From NCBI GenBank assembly GCA_022361195.1, contig JAKSBJ010000229.1, positions 30,379 to 94,378 on the forward strand: 64,000 nt of DNA, read 5' to 3'. This DNA comes from Flavobacteriales bacterium (GTDB lineage Bacteria; Bacteroidota; Bacteroidia; Flavobacteriales_D; Crocinitomicaceae). The notes under the pieces were generated by a model. That model ran no database searches. It was given only the letters and a program-made list of their open reading frames with translations, and was not told where the DNA came from. Below are positions 1 to 9,153 of this stretch, in pieces (the stretch's first letter is position 1; the number at the start of each line of letters is the position of its first letter). The translations under genes were made by a program, and so were the position numbers.

Positions 1-1993
1 ACAATTCAACCGAAGGTCCAAATTGAATTACCCGAACCACATCTCCGTATTTTTCACCGAAAAGAGCCATAGCCCCCATTTCAGTAGCAATTTCCATTGG
101 CACTGAACGTTTTTCGACCAACGAAATATCTTCCCGAATCATTTGATTCACTTTTTTCTCAATGGTTAAAATTTCTTCATCCGTCACTTTAGAGAAGTGA
201 GAAAAGTCAAATCTCAAATGCTCGGGACTTACCAATGATCCTTTTTGCTCAACATGTGTTCCTAACTCATCTCTTAACACATGATGCAATAAATGCGTTG
301 CAGAGTGATTCGCCTGACTTAAGCGACGTCTGTCTCGACTTACATATGCTCTGAATTTAGCTGTAGGCTTTTGAGGAAGCTCTGGGGCTAAATGAATGAT
401 TAAATTATTTTCTTTCTTCGTATCAAAAATGGTAACCGTTTCATTATCGTTACGGATTTCTCCACGATCACCAATTTGTCCACCACCTTCAGGATAAAAA
501 GGAGTAATGTTAAATACTAATTGGTAAAACTCCTTTTTCTTTTGCTTTACTTTTCGATATTTTGTAATGTATACATCTGCTTCTAACAAATCATAGCCCA
601 CAAACTCTTCTACATCATCATCCATCAACACAACCCAATCATCTGATTCAACCTGCGTAGCTGCACGTGATCGTTGTTTTTGTTGTGCCAAACCTTCATT
701 GAACCCCTCTTCATCAACGGTTAAATCATTCTCTCTTGCAATCAAAGACGTAAGGTCCATCGGAAAACCGAAAGTATCATATAACTCAAAGACATCATCT
801 CCCTTCAATTGACTTTCTCCATTTTTCTTCGCTTGATCAATTAAATCCTGAATACGTCCAATTCCTACTTCAAGTGTTCTAAAAAAGGATTGCTCCTCTT
901 CACGAATCACCTTTTGAATAAGTTCTTTTTGCTTATTGATTTCCGGGAAAGCTTCTCCCATCATTTGGTCCAAATCCTCCACCAATTCCGTAATAAAAGG
1001 CTCTTTAAAACCAAGAATTTGATAACCGTAACGCACTGCTCTTCTCAAAATACGGCGAATAACATATCCCGCTCCAGTGTTAGAAGGTAATTGTCCATCC
1101 GCAATTGAAAAAGCAATTGCTCTCAAGTGGTCAGCAACAACTCTAAAAGCTATATCTGTTTCTTCTTGCTCTCCATATTTTTTATCCGATAAAACCTCTA
1201 GTTTTTTAATAAAGTGCTGAAACAAGTCAATATCATAATTAGATTGTTTAGCCTGCATAACCATAGCCAAACGTTCTAATCCCATCCCCGTATCCACATG
1301 CGTCATTGGAAGAGCCTCCAAAGACTTATCAGCCTTACGGTTGAACTGCATGAATACCAAATTCCAAATTTCAATAACCTGTGGGTGATCAGCATTCACG
1401 AGAGATTTACCATCAACTTTTGCTCTTTCTTCATCCGAACGGATGTCAATGTGGATTTCCGAACACGGTCCACACGGTCCGGTCTCACCCATTTCCCAAA
1501 AGTTGTCTTTTTTATCACATTTTAGAATACGATCTTCTGAAATATACTTCTTCCAAATGTCAATTGATTCCTGATCGACAGCCACACCATCTTTTTCGTC
1601 TCCTTCAAAAACGGTAATGTAAATACGATCTTTATCAAGTTTATATACATTAATCAACAAATCCCAGGCCCACTCAATTGCTTCTTGCTTAAAATAGTCC
1701 CCAAAAGACCAGTTTCCAAGCATTTCAAACATAGTGTGGTGATAGGTATCTACTCCTACTTCTTCCAAATCATTGTGTTTTCCAGAAACTCTCAAACATT
1801 TTTGAGTATTGGCGACACGTTTTGACTTGGGATCGTTATATCCCAAGAAATAATCCTTAAACTGATTCATTCCCGCATTGGTAAACATCAGTGTTGGATC
1901 ATTTTTAATAACCATAGGTGCTGACTCCACAATTTGGTGTCCTTTGCCCTCAAAATACTTCAAAAAAGTCTGTCTGATTTGATTGATATCCAT
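1..1993 (-). CDS. alaS: Alanyl-tRNA synthetase, 3' end cut off by the window
   Basis: Charges tRNA-Ala with alanine in the cytoplasm and edits mischarged Ser/Gly. The start is the ATG at 1993 ([14 protein letters not shown]), and about 664 residues are visible of the roughly 870 usual for the family. The N-terminal class II catalytic core is clear ([20 protein letters not shown], then [12 protein letters not shown]). The editing domain carries the zinc motif HxxxH at residues about 563-567 ([10 protein letters not shown]). The C-terminal part, including the distal editing Cys/His and C-Ala domain, lies outside the window. It is transcribed divergently from the M23 peptidase gene at 2101, with a shared 107-bp promoter region. 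Identification is secure. Confidence 0.97.
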   Translation of the reverse strand, partial: MDINQIRQTFLKYFEGKGHQIVESAPMVIKNDPTLMFTNAGMNQFKDYFLGYNDPKSKRVANTQKCLRVSGKHNDLEEVGVDTYHHTMFEMLGNWSFGDYFKQEAIEWAWDLLINVYKLDKDRIYITVFEGDEKDGVAVDQESIDIWKKYISEDRILKCDKKDNFWEMGETGPCGPCSEIHIDIRSDEERAKVDGKSLVNADHPQVIEIWNLVFMQFNRKADKSLEALPMTHVDTGMGLERLAMVMQAKQSNYDIDLFQHFIKKLEVLSDKKYGEQEETDIAFRVVADHLRAIAFSIADGQLPSNTGAGYVIRRILRRAVRYGYQILGFKEPFITELVEDLDQMMGEAFPEINKQKELIQKVIREEEQSFFRTLEVGIGRIQDLIDQAKKNGESQLKGDDVFELYDTFGFPMDLTSLIARENDLTVDEEGFNEGLAQQKQRSRAATQVESDDWVVLMDDDVEEFVGYDLLEADVYITKYRKVKQKKKEFYQLVFNITPFYPEGGGQIGDRGEIRNDNETVTIFDTKKENNLIIHLAPELPQKPTAKFRAYVSRDRRRLSQANHSATHLLHHVLRDELGTHVEQKGSLVSPEHLRFDFSHFSKVTDEEILTIEKKVNQMIREDISLVEKRSVPMEIATEMGAMALFGEKYGDVVRVIQFGPSVEL

Positions 1994-2024
1994 CTGTGAT
2001 TAGTGTTAACGATTGTTAATCGAA

Positions 2025-2054
2025 TTGCAAATTTATCTTTATTGGGTAAATTTG
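2025..2054 (+). promoter_or_regulatory. Bacteroidetes-type promoter for the M23 peptidase gene
   Basis: TTG at 2025-2027, a 19-base spacer and TAAATTTG at 2047-2054 match the Bacteroidetes consensus TTG-N17..23-TAnnTTTG. Transcription would begin near 2060, about 40 bases before the ATG at 2101. Predicted by pattern only. Confidence 0.6.
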
Positions 2055-2062
2055 TGGCGAAA
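2028..2062 (-). promoter_or_regulatory. Candidate divergent promoter for alaS
   Basis: On the minus strand TAAATTTG (2035 to 2028) fits the -7 consensus. Twenty-one bases upstream is TTTCGC (2062 to 2057), an imperfect -33 element (TTTC for TTTG). It physically overlaps the opposite promoter at 2025-2054. Confidence 0.35.
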
Positions 2063-2100
2063 TTGAAAATTTTTAATCAAAATTTCAAGGAGCAGGAAAA

Positions 2101-3072
2101 ATGAGAAAAGAGAAGTTTAGATATAATCCGGAAACCCTCTCTTATGAGAAGGTAAAGGTATCGTGGAAGGAAAACCTGATGCGTGTTATTTTGGTTATTG
2201 CACCTGCCATCATCTTAGGTTTTGTATTTCAAATCATTTTCGCTTCCCTGTTCAAGTCACCACACGAAAAGGAGCTGGAACAGGAGAATGCTTTTTTGAA
2301 TGAACAATTAGAAGTAAATCGTAAAAACTATGCTTTAAGTTTAGCTGTTTTAAAGGACATCGAACGAAGAGATAATGAAATTTACCGGGTTATTTTTAAT
2401 GCAGAGCCTTTCCCAGAGGAATTAAGACAAATGGGAACGGGAGGTTCGGATGAATACGAAGACCTGATGGGTTATAATTCGTCGGAGAAAATTATAGAAA
2501 ATGCAGAGATGCTAAAAGAACTGGAAAAGCGTATTTATGCTCAATCCATTTCATTTGACGAAGTCATTAAACTAGCTAAGGAAAAAGAAAAAATGCTGGC
2601 ATCTATTCCAGCCATTCAGCCCGTTTCTAACGAAGATTTGACTCGTATTGCCTCTGGTTTTGGTTGGCGTACAGATCCAATTTATAAAACGACTCGAATG
2701 CACTGGGGAATGGATTTTACTGCTGAAACTGGTACAAATGTATATGCTACTGGAAATGGAGTTGTAAAAGAGATTGAAGTAAAACGTTGGGGTTATGGTA
2801 AATCTGTGATTATTGACCATGGTTTTGGTTATACAACCCGCTATGCTCACTTAAAAGATTTTAATTGTAAAAAAGGAGATAAGGTAGTACGTGGGCAAAT
2901 TATTGGTTACGTTGGTTCTACCGGAAAATCAACGGCTCCTCACTTACATTACGAAGTAGAAAAGAACGGAAAAAAGATCAATCCAGTTCATTTCTTCCAC
3001 TCAGATATTTCAGCAGACGAGTATGAAAAAATGCTTGAAATGGCTGAAAATGCTAATCAATCTTTCGATTAA
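2101..3072 (+). CDS. M23-family murein endopeptidase, membrane-anchored
   Basis: Predicted LytM/M23 zinc endopeptidase that cleaves peptide cross-bridges in peptidoglycan. The 323 residues comprise a short cytoplasmic head, one membrane segment at about residues 28-48, a periplasmic region rich in Glu/Lys that is probably coiled coil (about 55-175), and a C-terminal M23 domain. The zinc motif HWGMD puts His201 and Asp205 in place, and HLHYEV supplies His281 and His283, so the site looks complete. This layout resembles the cell-shape/division LytM proteins common in Bacteroidetes. A good purine-rich RBS (aaggagcagg) precedes the ATG, and a consensus promoter lies upstream. Confidence 0.92.
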   Translation: MRKEKFRYNPETLSYEKVKVSWKENLMRVILVIAPAIILGFVFQIIFASLFKSPHEKELEQENAFLNEQLEVNRKNYALSLAVLKDIERRDNEIYRVIFNAEPFPEELRQMGTGGSDEYEDLMGYNSSEKIIENAEMLKELEKRIYAQSISFDEVIKLAKEKEKMLASIPAIQPVSNEDLTRIASGFGWRTDPIYKTTRMHWGMDFTAETGTNVYATGNGVVKEIEVKRWGYGKSVIIDHGFGYTTRYAHLKDFNCKKGDKVVRGQIIGYVGSTGKSTAPHLHYEVEKNGKKINPVHFFHSDISADEYEKMLEMAENANQSFD

Positions 3073-3108
3073 GCCTACATCCTACTTGGATTTTGTACTT
3101 TTGTTCCG

Positions 3109-4146
3109 ATGATTAGAGCACTATTTTTATCGGTTTTCCTAAGTCTATGTATTGGTTTTGCACAGGTTCCTGCCTATTATAGTGGTATTGACTTTACCAA
3201 AGAAGGAGATGAATTAAAGGCTGAATTAGCCAGTTTAATTACCTCAACCCATACTCCAATTACTTACTCGCAATGTTGGGATGTGCTTAAAACTTCTGAC
3301 TTAGATCCGGACAATTCAGCCAATGTACTTTTGGTTTATGGTTATCAGGATGACAGTAATCCTGTTACTGACCGAACGCGAGATAAAAATGCAAATGGTG
3401 GTAGTCCAGGAGAATGGAACAGAGAACATGTTTATCCAAAATCACTGGGAACACCAGATTTGGGAAGTTCCGGGCCAGGATCGGATGCTCACAATTTACG
3501 AGCTTGTGATGTACAACAAAATGGAAATCGGAATAATCGAAAATTTACGGACGGAAGTGGAAATCCAGGAACTGTTGGTGATCATTGGTACCCTGGTGAT
3601 GAATGGAAAGGTGATTGTGCTCGAATTATTATGTACATGTATGTTCGTTACAATAGTCGATGTTTACCTTCTAATGCCGTAAATGGAACCGCAAATGCAA
3701 TGGATCCCAATATGGTGGATTTATTATTAGACTGGAATGCCGAAGATCCTGTTTCAACACATGAACAAAATAGAAACAATGGAATTTATGCCGGTCAAAA
3801 CAACCGTAATCCTTTTATTGACAACCCCTCTATTGCCAACAAAATTTGGGGAGGAACTCCAGCCGAAGACCCTTGGGGAGGATTAAGTACTGGTGTCGAA
3901 AAAATCACGAACGTACTTGTTTATCCACAACCTTCTTTGGACCAAAGTATTTACATTTCTTCTTCGCAACTCAGTTCTTTAGATGAAATTCGAATCTTGT
4001 CCCTTAACGGGCAATTGCTACAAGAAATTCACTTTGGTTCACTTAACACAAATGAGTTGAGATTAGAAGAGTTACCACAAGGGAATTTAATTCTGCAACT
4101 ACAATTTGAACAACAAATTATCCATAAACGCATTCTTATTCAATAA
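3109..4146 (+). CDS. Secreted endonuclease I family nuclease with T9SS sorting tail
   Basis: A 345-residue protein with an N-terminal signal peptide (FLSVFLSLCIGFAQ), so exported. The middle carries endonuclease I (EndA/NucM, PF04231-type) hallmarks: WNREHVYPKS with the catalytic-type His at residue 107, then SDAHNLRACD and the Asn/Arg-rich NGNRNNRKF. The last ~75 residues (VYPQPSLDQSIYI... to KRILIQ) form a type A T9SS sorting domain, so the enzyme is predicted to be delivered to the surface or medium. A likely role is degrading extracellular DNA for phosphate or nucleotides. The stop overlaps the next start by one base (TAATG at 4144-4148). Confidence 0.9.
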   Translation: MIRALFLSVFLSLCIGFAQVPAYYSGIDFTKEGDELKAELASLITSTHTPITYSQCWDVLKTSDLDPDNSANVLLVYGYQDDSNPVTDRTRDKNANGGSPGEWNREHVYPKSLGTPDLGSSGPGSDAHNLRACDVQQNGNRNNRKFTDGSGNPGTVGDHWYPGDEWKGDCARIIMYMYVRYNSRCLPSNAVNGTANAMDPNMVDLLLDWNAEDPVSTHEQNRNNGIYAGQNNRNPFIDNPSIANKIWGGTPAEDPWGGLSTGVEKITNVLVYPQPSLDQSIYISSSQLSSLDEIRILSLNGQLLQEIHFGSLNTNELRLEELPQGNLILQLQFEQQIIHKRILIQ

Positions 4147-4382
4147 TGGACAGAAAGATCATACTGGTTTGGGATTTTCACGGTGAAGATGCTGAAAAGA
4201 CAGCCGAACACCATTGCCGCCACTTGGAAGAGTTTATGGTCCGTGAAAAAATGGAAATGCTCGAAAACTACGTCAATACAACCGATCCCATTCATTTTAT
4301 GGCCTGTATGACGGTTTACGAAAAAGACATCCCTGTTTTAAGAGATACCTTAAAACCCCATCGAGCTTTTGTGGTAGAATAA
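4146..4382 (+). CDS. Small conserved-looking protein of unknown function
   Basis: Not recognised. It is 78 residues, with no signal peptide or membrane segment, so probably cytoplasmic. The start ATG shares one base with the stop of the endonuclease I gene, implying translational coupling. Predicted secondary structure reads as beta-alpha-beta-beta: strand LVWDF, a His/Glu-rich helix around residues 14-36, then strands around HFMACMTVY. This would fit a small ferredoxin-like fold, but no catalytic motif is evident. Function cannot be assigned; secretion of the neighbour gives no direct clue. Confidence 0.7.
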   Translation: MDRKIILVWDFHGEDAEKTAEHHCRHLEEFMVREKMEMLENYVNTTDPIHFMACMTVYEKDIPVLRDTLKPHRAFVVE

Positions 4383-4449
4383 ATCCTTTCTTTTTTCGTT
4401 CATGAAACGGCCACCTTCCTTATTTATTCATTTTAATTGATCGCTACAA

Positions 4450-4701
4450 ATGAAAAAAAGGAATCTTCATTTAATTGGAATTTGCACATTAGGATTAAAT
4501 TCTTGTGCCTACCTTATCAATTCATGGATTTACGAAAATAAATGCCAAAAATGTACCCTTTACAATTGGGCGGGAAACGCTATTGCTGTTTACGAAAGTT
4601 GTGGCAGCGACATTGATGATGCTTGTGAAGAATGTGAAGAGAGTGTACAGTATCATCCAGATTCATACTGTTCGTGTTCTATTGAATCGAGAGATGACTA
4701 A
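4450..4701 (+). CDS. Cysteine-rich small putative lipoprotein
   Basis: Unrecognised 83-residue protein. The N-terminus has a charged start (MKKRN), a short hydrophobic run and a lipobox-like LNSC with Cys19, so it may be a lipoprotein. The mature part contains seven further cysteines, including CQKC, CEEC and CSC patterns, and many acidic residues. Disulfides or a metal site are possible but unproven. It is followed one base later by the convergent stop of the MBL hydrolase gene. An overlapping 67-residue frame at 4505-4708 is judged a shadow because it lacks an export signal. Confidence 0.6.
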   Translation: MKKRNLHLIGICTLGLNSCAYLINSWIYENKCQKCTLYNWAGNAIAVYESCGSDIDDACEECEESVQYHPDSYCSCSIESRDD

Positions 4702-4702
4702 A

Positions 4703-5353
4703 CTATAACTCCATCCAACGAATAGGGTTGCTCTCTTTTTCAGTACCAATGGTAGTTTCAGCTCCATGACCAGTATAAACAACTGTATCATCGGGTAAGG
4801 CAAACATTTTTTCTAAAATGGTTTTCTTCAGAGTTGCAAAATCACCTCCCGGAAGGTCAACTCTACCGAAACTTCCTTGAAAAAGAATATCACCATTGAT
4901 AACAAATTTATCCTCGGCCGAATAAAAAGCGAGGTGCCCTGGAGCATGACCTGGTCCAAAAATGACATCCAGACTTGAATTCCCAAAAGTCAATTTATCT
5001 CCTCCATTTAAAAAATGAGAAGGTTGGGGAGATAATTGATATCCACCTAAACCATAAAGATCAGCATAGTTTTGAATGGCATTTAGAGTGGGAATATCCA
5101 ATTCGTTCATCCAAAGCTCTAATCCCCACTGCTCTGAAACAAAATAATTGCCCAAAACATGATCAATATGACAATGTGTATTAACCAACTTCACTGGTTT
5201 TAAGCCATTTCCTTCGATAAATTGTTGAAGGTGGTCCCGCTCAACTTTCTCATAACATCCCGGATCAATAATGATACATTCTTTTGTTTCATCACTTAAG
5301 ACATAGGTATTTTCCTGAAAAGGATTAAAAGTTAATTTGTGAACCTGAATCAT
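4703..5353 (-). CDS. MBL-fold hydrolase, glyoxalase II-like
   Basis: A 216-residue cytoplasmic metallo-beta-lactamase-fold hydrolase, the usual length for the short glyoxalase II-like (YcbL-type) group. The full metal set is visible: HCHIDH with His60, His62, Asp64 and His65, then GHAPGH with His140, Asp155 in INGDILF, and His196 in YTGHGAET. Substrates in this group include hydroxyacylglutathione-type thioesters, but the exact substrate cannot be read from sequence. The gene stands alone, converging with the Cys-rich lipoprotein gene, with a candidate promoter just upstream. Confidence 0.9.
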   Translation of the reverse strand: MIQVHKLTFNPFQENTYVLSDETKECIIIDPGCYEKVERDHLQQFIEGNGLKPVKLVNTHCHIDHVLGNYFVSEQWGLELWMNELDIPTLNAIQNYADLYGLGGYQLSPQPSHFLNGGDKLTFGNSSLDVIFGPGHAPGHLAFYSAEDKFVINGDILFQGSFGRVDLPGGDFATLKKTILEKMFALPDDTVVYTGHGAETTIGTEKESNPIRWMEL

Positions 5354-5375
5354 ATTTTATCAAATTTTTCGTTGA

Positions 5376-5406
5376 CAAATGTACGGAATAGAACTGCACT
5401 GTGAAA
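5376..5406 (-). promoter_or_regulatory. Candidate promoter for the MBL hydrolase gene
   Basis: TACATTTG on the minus strand (5383 to 5376) fits TAnnTTTG. Nineteen bases upstream is TTTC (5406-5403), one base off the TTTG -33 element. Confidence 0.35.
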
Positions 5407-5509
5407 CGATGAAATGAATGGATTTAGATTGATATAATTTTATCCGTGATTTGATGTCTTTGATAGTGGCAAAGCTCAAAGGATTTCCGTACCTTTACTG
5501 ATTGTACTT

Positions 5510-8500
5510 ATGATTCGATTTTTAATTGTAGCCGTTTGCTTTTTGGGACTAGCTTTTCAGTCTAATCAGCTGTTTGCGCAATTTTATCAGGGATCGTATC
5601 AGGAATTTGGAAAAAGTAGAGTACAATACAACAGCTTTGGTTGGAAGTATCACAATTACAAACGATTCAAAATTTATTATTCGGGGATCAATGAAGATAT
5701 CTCTGTTTATGTCGCCAGAACCTTGCATCATTACCTCAACAAGGCTGAATCAAAGTTAGATTACTCTTTTCCCGAAAAACTGGAGGTAATTGTTTACCAA
5801 AGTCAATCTAAGTACCGCCAAAGCAATTTGGGAGTAACCAATGATGAACAAAGCAATGTAGGGGGAACTACCCGAATTGTTGGCTCAAAAATCTTCATGT
5901 ATTTTGAAGGAGATCATCAAAAATTTAATCAAAACATTAAAGCCGCCGTCTATGAGGTTCTACTCAAGCACATGTTTTTTGGCGGAGACTGGAAAGATCA
6001 ACTCAAGTCTACTGTAAACTCTGGTATTCCTGATTGGTTAGAAAAAGGACTGATTAGCTATTTTGTTAAAGGCTGGGATGCAGATACCGAAAGTCAGGTA
6101 AAAGACCTTATTCTCACCAAAAAAATTGACAAGTTCAACGATTTAACGCCAGAGGAAAAAAATTATGCCGGACATGCTATTTGGAATTACATAGCCGAAA
6201 CACACGGCGCATCGATCATTCCCAATATCATTTACATTACCCGAGTAACTAAAAACGTAGAACGTGGATTCTTTAGTCTATTGGGGATGGACTTTACGAA
6301 ATTAACCAATGCTTACATTTCCTTTTATCGTTCACGTTATATAGAAGAATATAAAAATCAGCAAGAGGCTGTGGGAGATGCTGTTAAATTCAAGCACAAA
6401 AAAGAATCACATTACTACTCTGCCAAAATAAGTCCACAAGGTGATAAAATTGTTTACGTAGAAAATCAATTGGGACGGTATCGCATTAAAATTCTGGACC
6501 TGGAGAGTGGAAAAACAAAGAAAATCTTCTCGGCAGAGCCTAAAATGGAACGAATTCAGGATCATTCTTACCCTGTGGTAGAATGGCACCCTTCAGGAGA
6601 TGCACTTTGCTTTTTCTCTGAACTAAAAGGAGAAGTTTTACAGTTTATTTATGTTCTTGAGAGCAAATCCTTTACTACGAAGCCAATTAAAGGCCTGGAT
6701 AAGGTATTAGACTTCAGTTATTCGCCTGATGGGAAAAAGATTGTTTTATCCGGAGTGGTGAAAGGACAATCAGATTTGTATTTGCTCGACAATATGAGCA
6801 ATTCCAAAACTCAAATCACAGACGATATTTGGGATGACTTACACCCTAGCTTTGTAGATAAAGGCAGCAGAGTTATATTTTCATCCAACCGTGTAAGTGA
6901 TACCATTTTTAAAGCTCCAGACATTGATTTTATCGATCGTAAAAACGACCTTTTCATCTATGATCTCAAAGAAATTAAACGAACATACAAATACCTTGAA
7001 CGAGTTACCAATACTGAAGATGAAAATGAAATAAATGCATATCAATTAGCAAGAGATAAGTACATCTACCTTTCCGATCAAAATGGTCTCTACAATCGCT
7101 TTATTGCACAAAAAGACAGTTTCATTAGTTTTATTGATACCGCTACTCATTATGCTTACAAAACGGAGTCTCATCCTCAAACCAATTTTGTAACAAGCAT
7201 TCGAGAGCAACACATGAACTATCGTAATCAAATTGTATATACCATCTACCAAAACGGGAAATACAAGTTTTTAACTACGAAAGGAAATGACGAAAAAATT
7301 GATGTATTGTGGAACACCACTTACCGTCAAAAAGAACTCGATAAACAAAACAAACGCAAAAAGAAAAATCAAAACTCCGAAGAAAAAAATGACACCTTAC
7401 AAATCAACGGGATCAAGTATCAAAAGGTAATCGTCAATATTGGAGAAGATTCGCAACTCAAAAACACAACACAGGATACCTCATCCAAAGACAGTATCAT
7501 TGTCAAGGTAAAAAAATTCAGACCTCCGAAATACTTAATCTACAAAGCCAATTTTGCAAAAGATTACGTACTGTCTCAATTTGACAACAACTTTTTATTC
7601 CCTAACTACCAGCCTTATTCTGGTCCGGGATCGGTTTATTTTAACCCTGGGATGAACATGTTACTTAAAATTGGAGCCAGTGATTTGTTCGACGATTATA
7701 AACTCCTGGGAGGAGTCCGAATTCCAACCTCTTTCAACAGTGGAGGTGAGTTCTTATTTATGATTCAGAATTTGAAAAAACGATTAGATCATCGTTTGGT
7801 TTTCTATCGCCAAAAAACAGTAAGTGGAGAAGGTTTTTATAAATGGTTAACGCATGATATTCGATATAGAATGTCTTACCCTATTTCGGAAGTTTGGAGT
7901 GTGCGAGGAACCGGAAACGTTCGTAAGGACAGACAAATTTTCATTCCATTTAGTGACAATTCTCTCATCCGTCCTTCGCAAGAGCTTTACAACAGTGGAT
8001 TAAATTTAGAGTTGGTATTGGATAATACCATTCCAATGGAACTTAACATTCGCAGAGGAACACGCTTTAAGATTTTTGCAGAATGGCTTCAGGAACTGGG
8101 AGGCGAATATGAACCAACTTTCAACTTTGGTTTAGATTTTAGACAATACACCCGTATTAAGCGAAATTTCATTTGGGTGAATCGTTTTGCAGCGGCTACC
8201 TCACAAGGTGGACGTAAGTTACTCTACTATCTAGGCGGAGTTGACAATTGGATGCTAAGACGAAACCCTGATTTTGATCAAGATATTACAGTTGACCCAA
8301 CACAAAACTTCGGTTTCCAAACCATTGCCACTCCAATGCGTGGATTTATTCAAAACATCCGAAACGGAAATAGCTTCGCACTTTATAATACCGAATTACG
8401 ATTACCTATTTTCAGCTATTTCTCATCTTACCCAATTAAAAGTGACATGTTGAGACATTTCCAAATTGTTGGCTTTGGAGACTTGGGAGTCGCCTGGACA

Positions 8501-8728
8501 GGTCCCCATCCTTTCCATCCTGACAATTACTTCAATACTCAGGTTATTGAAGATAAACCTGTGACGATTAATGTTGAAAATCTCCGTGAACCTATCGTAG
8601 GAGGATTCGGTTTAGGATTCCGTTCAAAAATATGGGGCTACTTTGTTCGCCTCGACTTTGCATGGGGTGTTGAAGATTTTGAAGTCCAAAAACCGTTGAC
8701 TTATTTATCTTTGACAAAAGATATATGA
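5510..8728 (+). CDS. Large exported protein: degenerate peptidase-MA-like domain, PD40 propeller, C-terminal beta barrel
   Basis: A 1072-residue protein with a signal peptide (cleavage likely after LFAQ). Residues about 45-280 resemble the peptidase-MA/gluzincin-like domain of Bacteroidetes 'TolB-like' proteins. The zinc motif is lost: the HExxH position reads YEVLL, and the downstream EGL motif reads EKGL. Residues about 300-560 contain PD40/TolB-type propeller repeats (YSPDGKKIVLSG, HPSFVDKGSRVIFSSN). A Lys-rich low-complexity stretch follows around 610-650. The last ~380 residues alternate hydrophobic and aromatic strands like an outer-membrane surface-antigen/BamA-like barrel. Probably an outer-membrane protein; role unknown. 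Its stop overlaps the TauE-like start (ATGA). Confidence 0.85.
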   Translation: MIRFLIVAVCFLGLAFQSNQLFAQFYQGSYQEFGKSRVQYNSFGWKYHNYKRFKIYYSGINEDISVYVARTLHHYLNKAESKLDYSFPEKLEVIVYQSQSKYRQSNLGVTNDEQSNVGGTTRIVGSKIFMYFEGDHQKFNQNIKAAVYEVLLKHMFFGGDWKDQLKSTVNSGIPDWLEKGLISYFVKGWDADTESQVKDLILTKKIDKFNDLTPEEKNYAGHAIWNYIAETHGASIIPNIIYITRVTKNVERGFFSLLGMDFTKLTNAYISFYRSRYIEEYKNQQEAVGDAVKFKHKKESHYYSAKISPQGDKIVYVENQLGRYRIKILDLESGKTKKIFSAEPKMERIQDHSYPVVEWHPSGDALCFFSELKGEVLQFIYVLESKSFTTKPIKGLDKVLDFSYSPDGKKIVLSGVVKGQSDLYLLDNMSNSKTQITDDIWDDLHPSFVDKGSRVIFSSNRVSDTIFKAPDIDFIDRKNDLFIYDLKEIKRTYKYLERVTNTEDENEINAYQLARDKYIYLSDQNGLYNRFIAQKDSFISFIDTATHYAYKTESHPQTNFVTSIREQHMNYRNQIVYTIYQNGKYKFLTTKGNDEKIDVLWNTTYRQKELDKQNKRKKKNQNSEEKNDTLQINGIKYQKVIVNIGEDSQLKNTTQDTSSKDSIIVKVKKFRPPKYLIYKANFAKDYVLSQFDNNFLFPNYQPYSGPGSVYFNPGMNMLLKIGASDLFDDYKLLGGVRIPTSFNSGGEFLFMIQNLKKRLDHRLVFYRQKTVSGEGFYKWLTHDIRYRMSYPISEVWSVRGTGNVRKDRQIFIPFSDNSLIRPSQELYNSGLNLELVLDNTIPMELNIRRGTRFKIFAEWLQELGGEYEPTFNFGLDFRQYTRIKRNFIWVNRFAAATSQGGRKLLYYLGGVDNWMLRRNPDFDQDITVDPTQNFGFQTIATPMRGFIQNIRNGNSFALYNTELRLPIFSYFSSYPIKSDMLRHFQIVGFGDLGVAWTGPHPFHPDNYFNTQVIEDKPVTINVENLREPIVGGFGLGFRSKIWGYFVRLDFAWGVEDFEVQKPLTYLSLTKDI

Positions 8729-9153
8729 CCTTTCAGACTATTATAATTCTTGTTTTAATTGGCTTACTTGCCGGTATTGCCTCAGGTTTTGTTGGTGTTG
8801 GTGGTGGAATTATCATTGTACCTTCTTTGGTTTATTTACTTGGCCTAAGTCAACATTCAGCTCAAGGAACCAGTCTATTGCTAATGCTTCCTCCTATTGG
8901 AATATTGGCGGTAATGAATTATTATAAAACCGGGCAACTCAATATCAATTATGCCATTATTATAGCCATTGCATTTGTAATAGGAGGTTATTTTGGTTCT
9001 AAAATAGCACTACGCCTCAGTCCATCTTTGGTGAAGTTGATTTTTGGAATTTTAATGTTATATGTCGCTATAAAAATGGTTTATAGTGGCTATAAAGGAG
9101 TTAAAGAAGACAATGCAGGAACTAATTCGACAGAAATCACAGGAAATTCTTAA
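8725..9153 (+). CDS. Half-size TauE/SafE-family membrane transporter
   Basis: A 142-residue membrane protein with about four transmembrane helices. It carries the TauE/SafE signature near the N-terminus, GxxxGFxGVGGGxxxVP (GIASGFVGVGGGIIIVP). Full-length family members have about eight helices and two such halves in roughly 250 residues, so this is a single-repeat version that would need to dimerise. Known family substrates are sulfite, sulfonates and other organic anions; the substrate here is unknown. The start overlaps the previous gene by four bases and the end overlaps the M20 gene, suggesting one transcript. Confidence 0.85.
   Translation: MTFQTIIILVLIGLLAGIASGFVGVGGGIIIVPSLVYLLGLSQHSAQGTSLLLMLPPIGILAVMNYYKTGQLNINYAIIIAIAFVIGGYFGSKIALRLSPSLVKLIFGILMLYVAIKMVYSGYKGVKEDNAGTNSTEITGNS

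Noticed and set aside
890..1617. Open + strand frames at 890-1090, 1298-1525 and 1381-1617
   Set aside because: They lie antisense to alaS, whose own frame is highly conserved and continuous to the window edge.
9086..9112. GTG start for the M20 amidohydrolase, adding nine residues
   Set aside because: The ATG at 9113 gives the expected family N-terminus and follows a purine-rich RBS; GTG would lengthen the overlap with the TauE-like gene.
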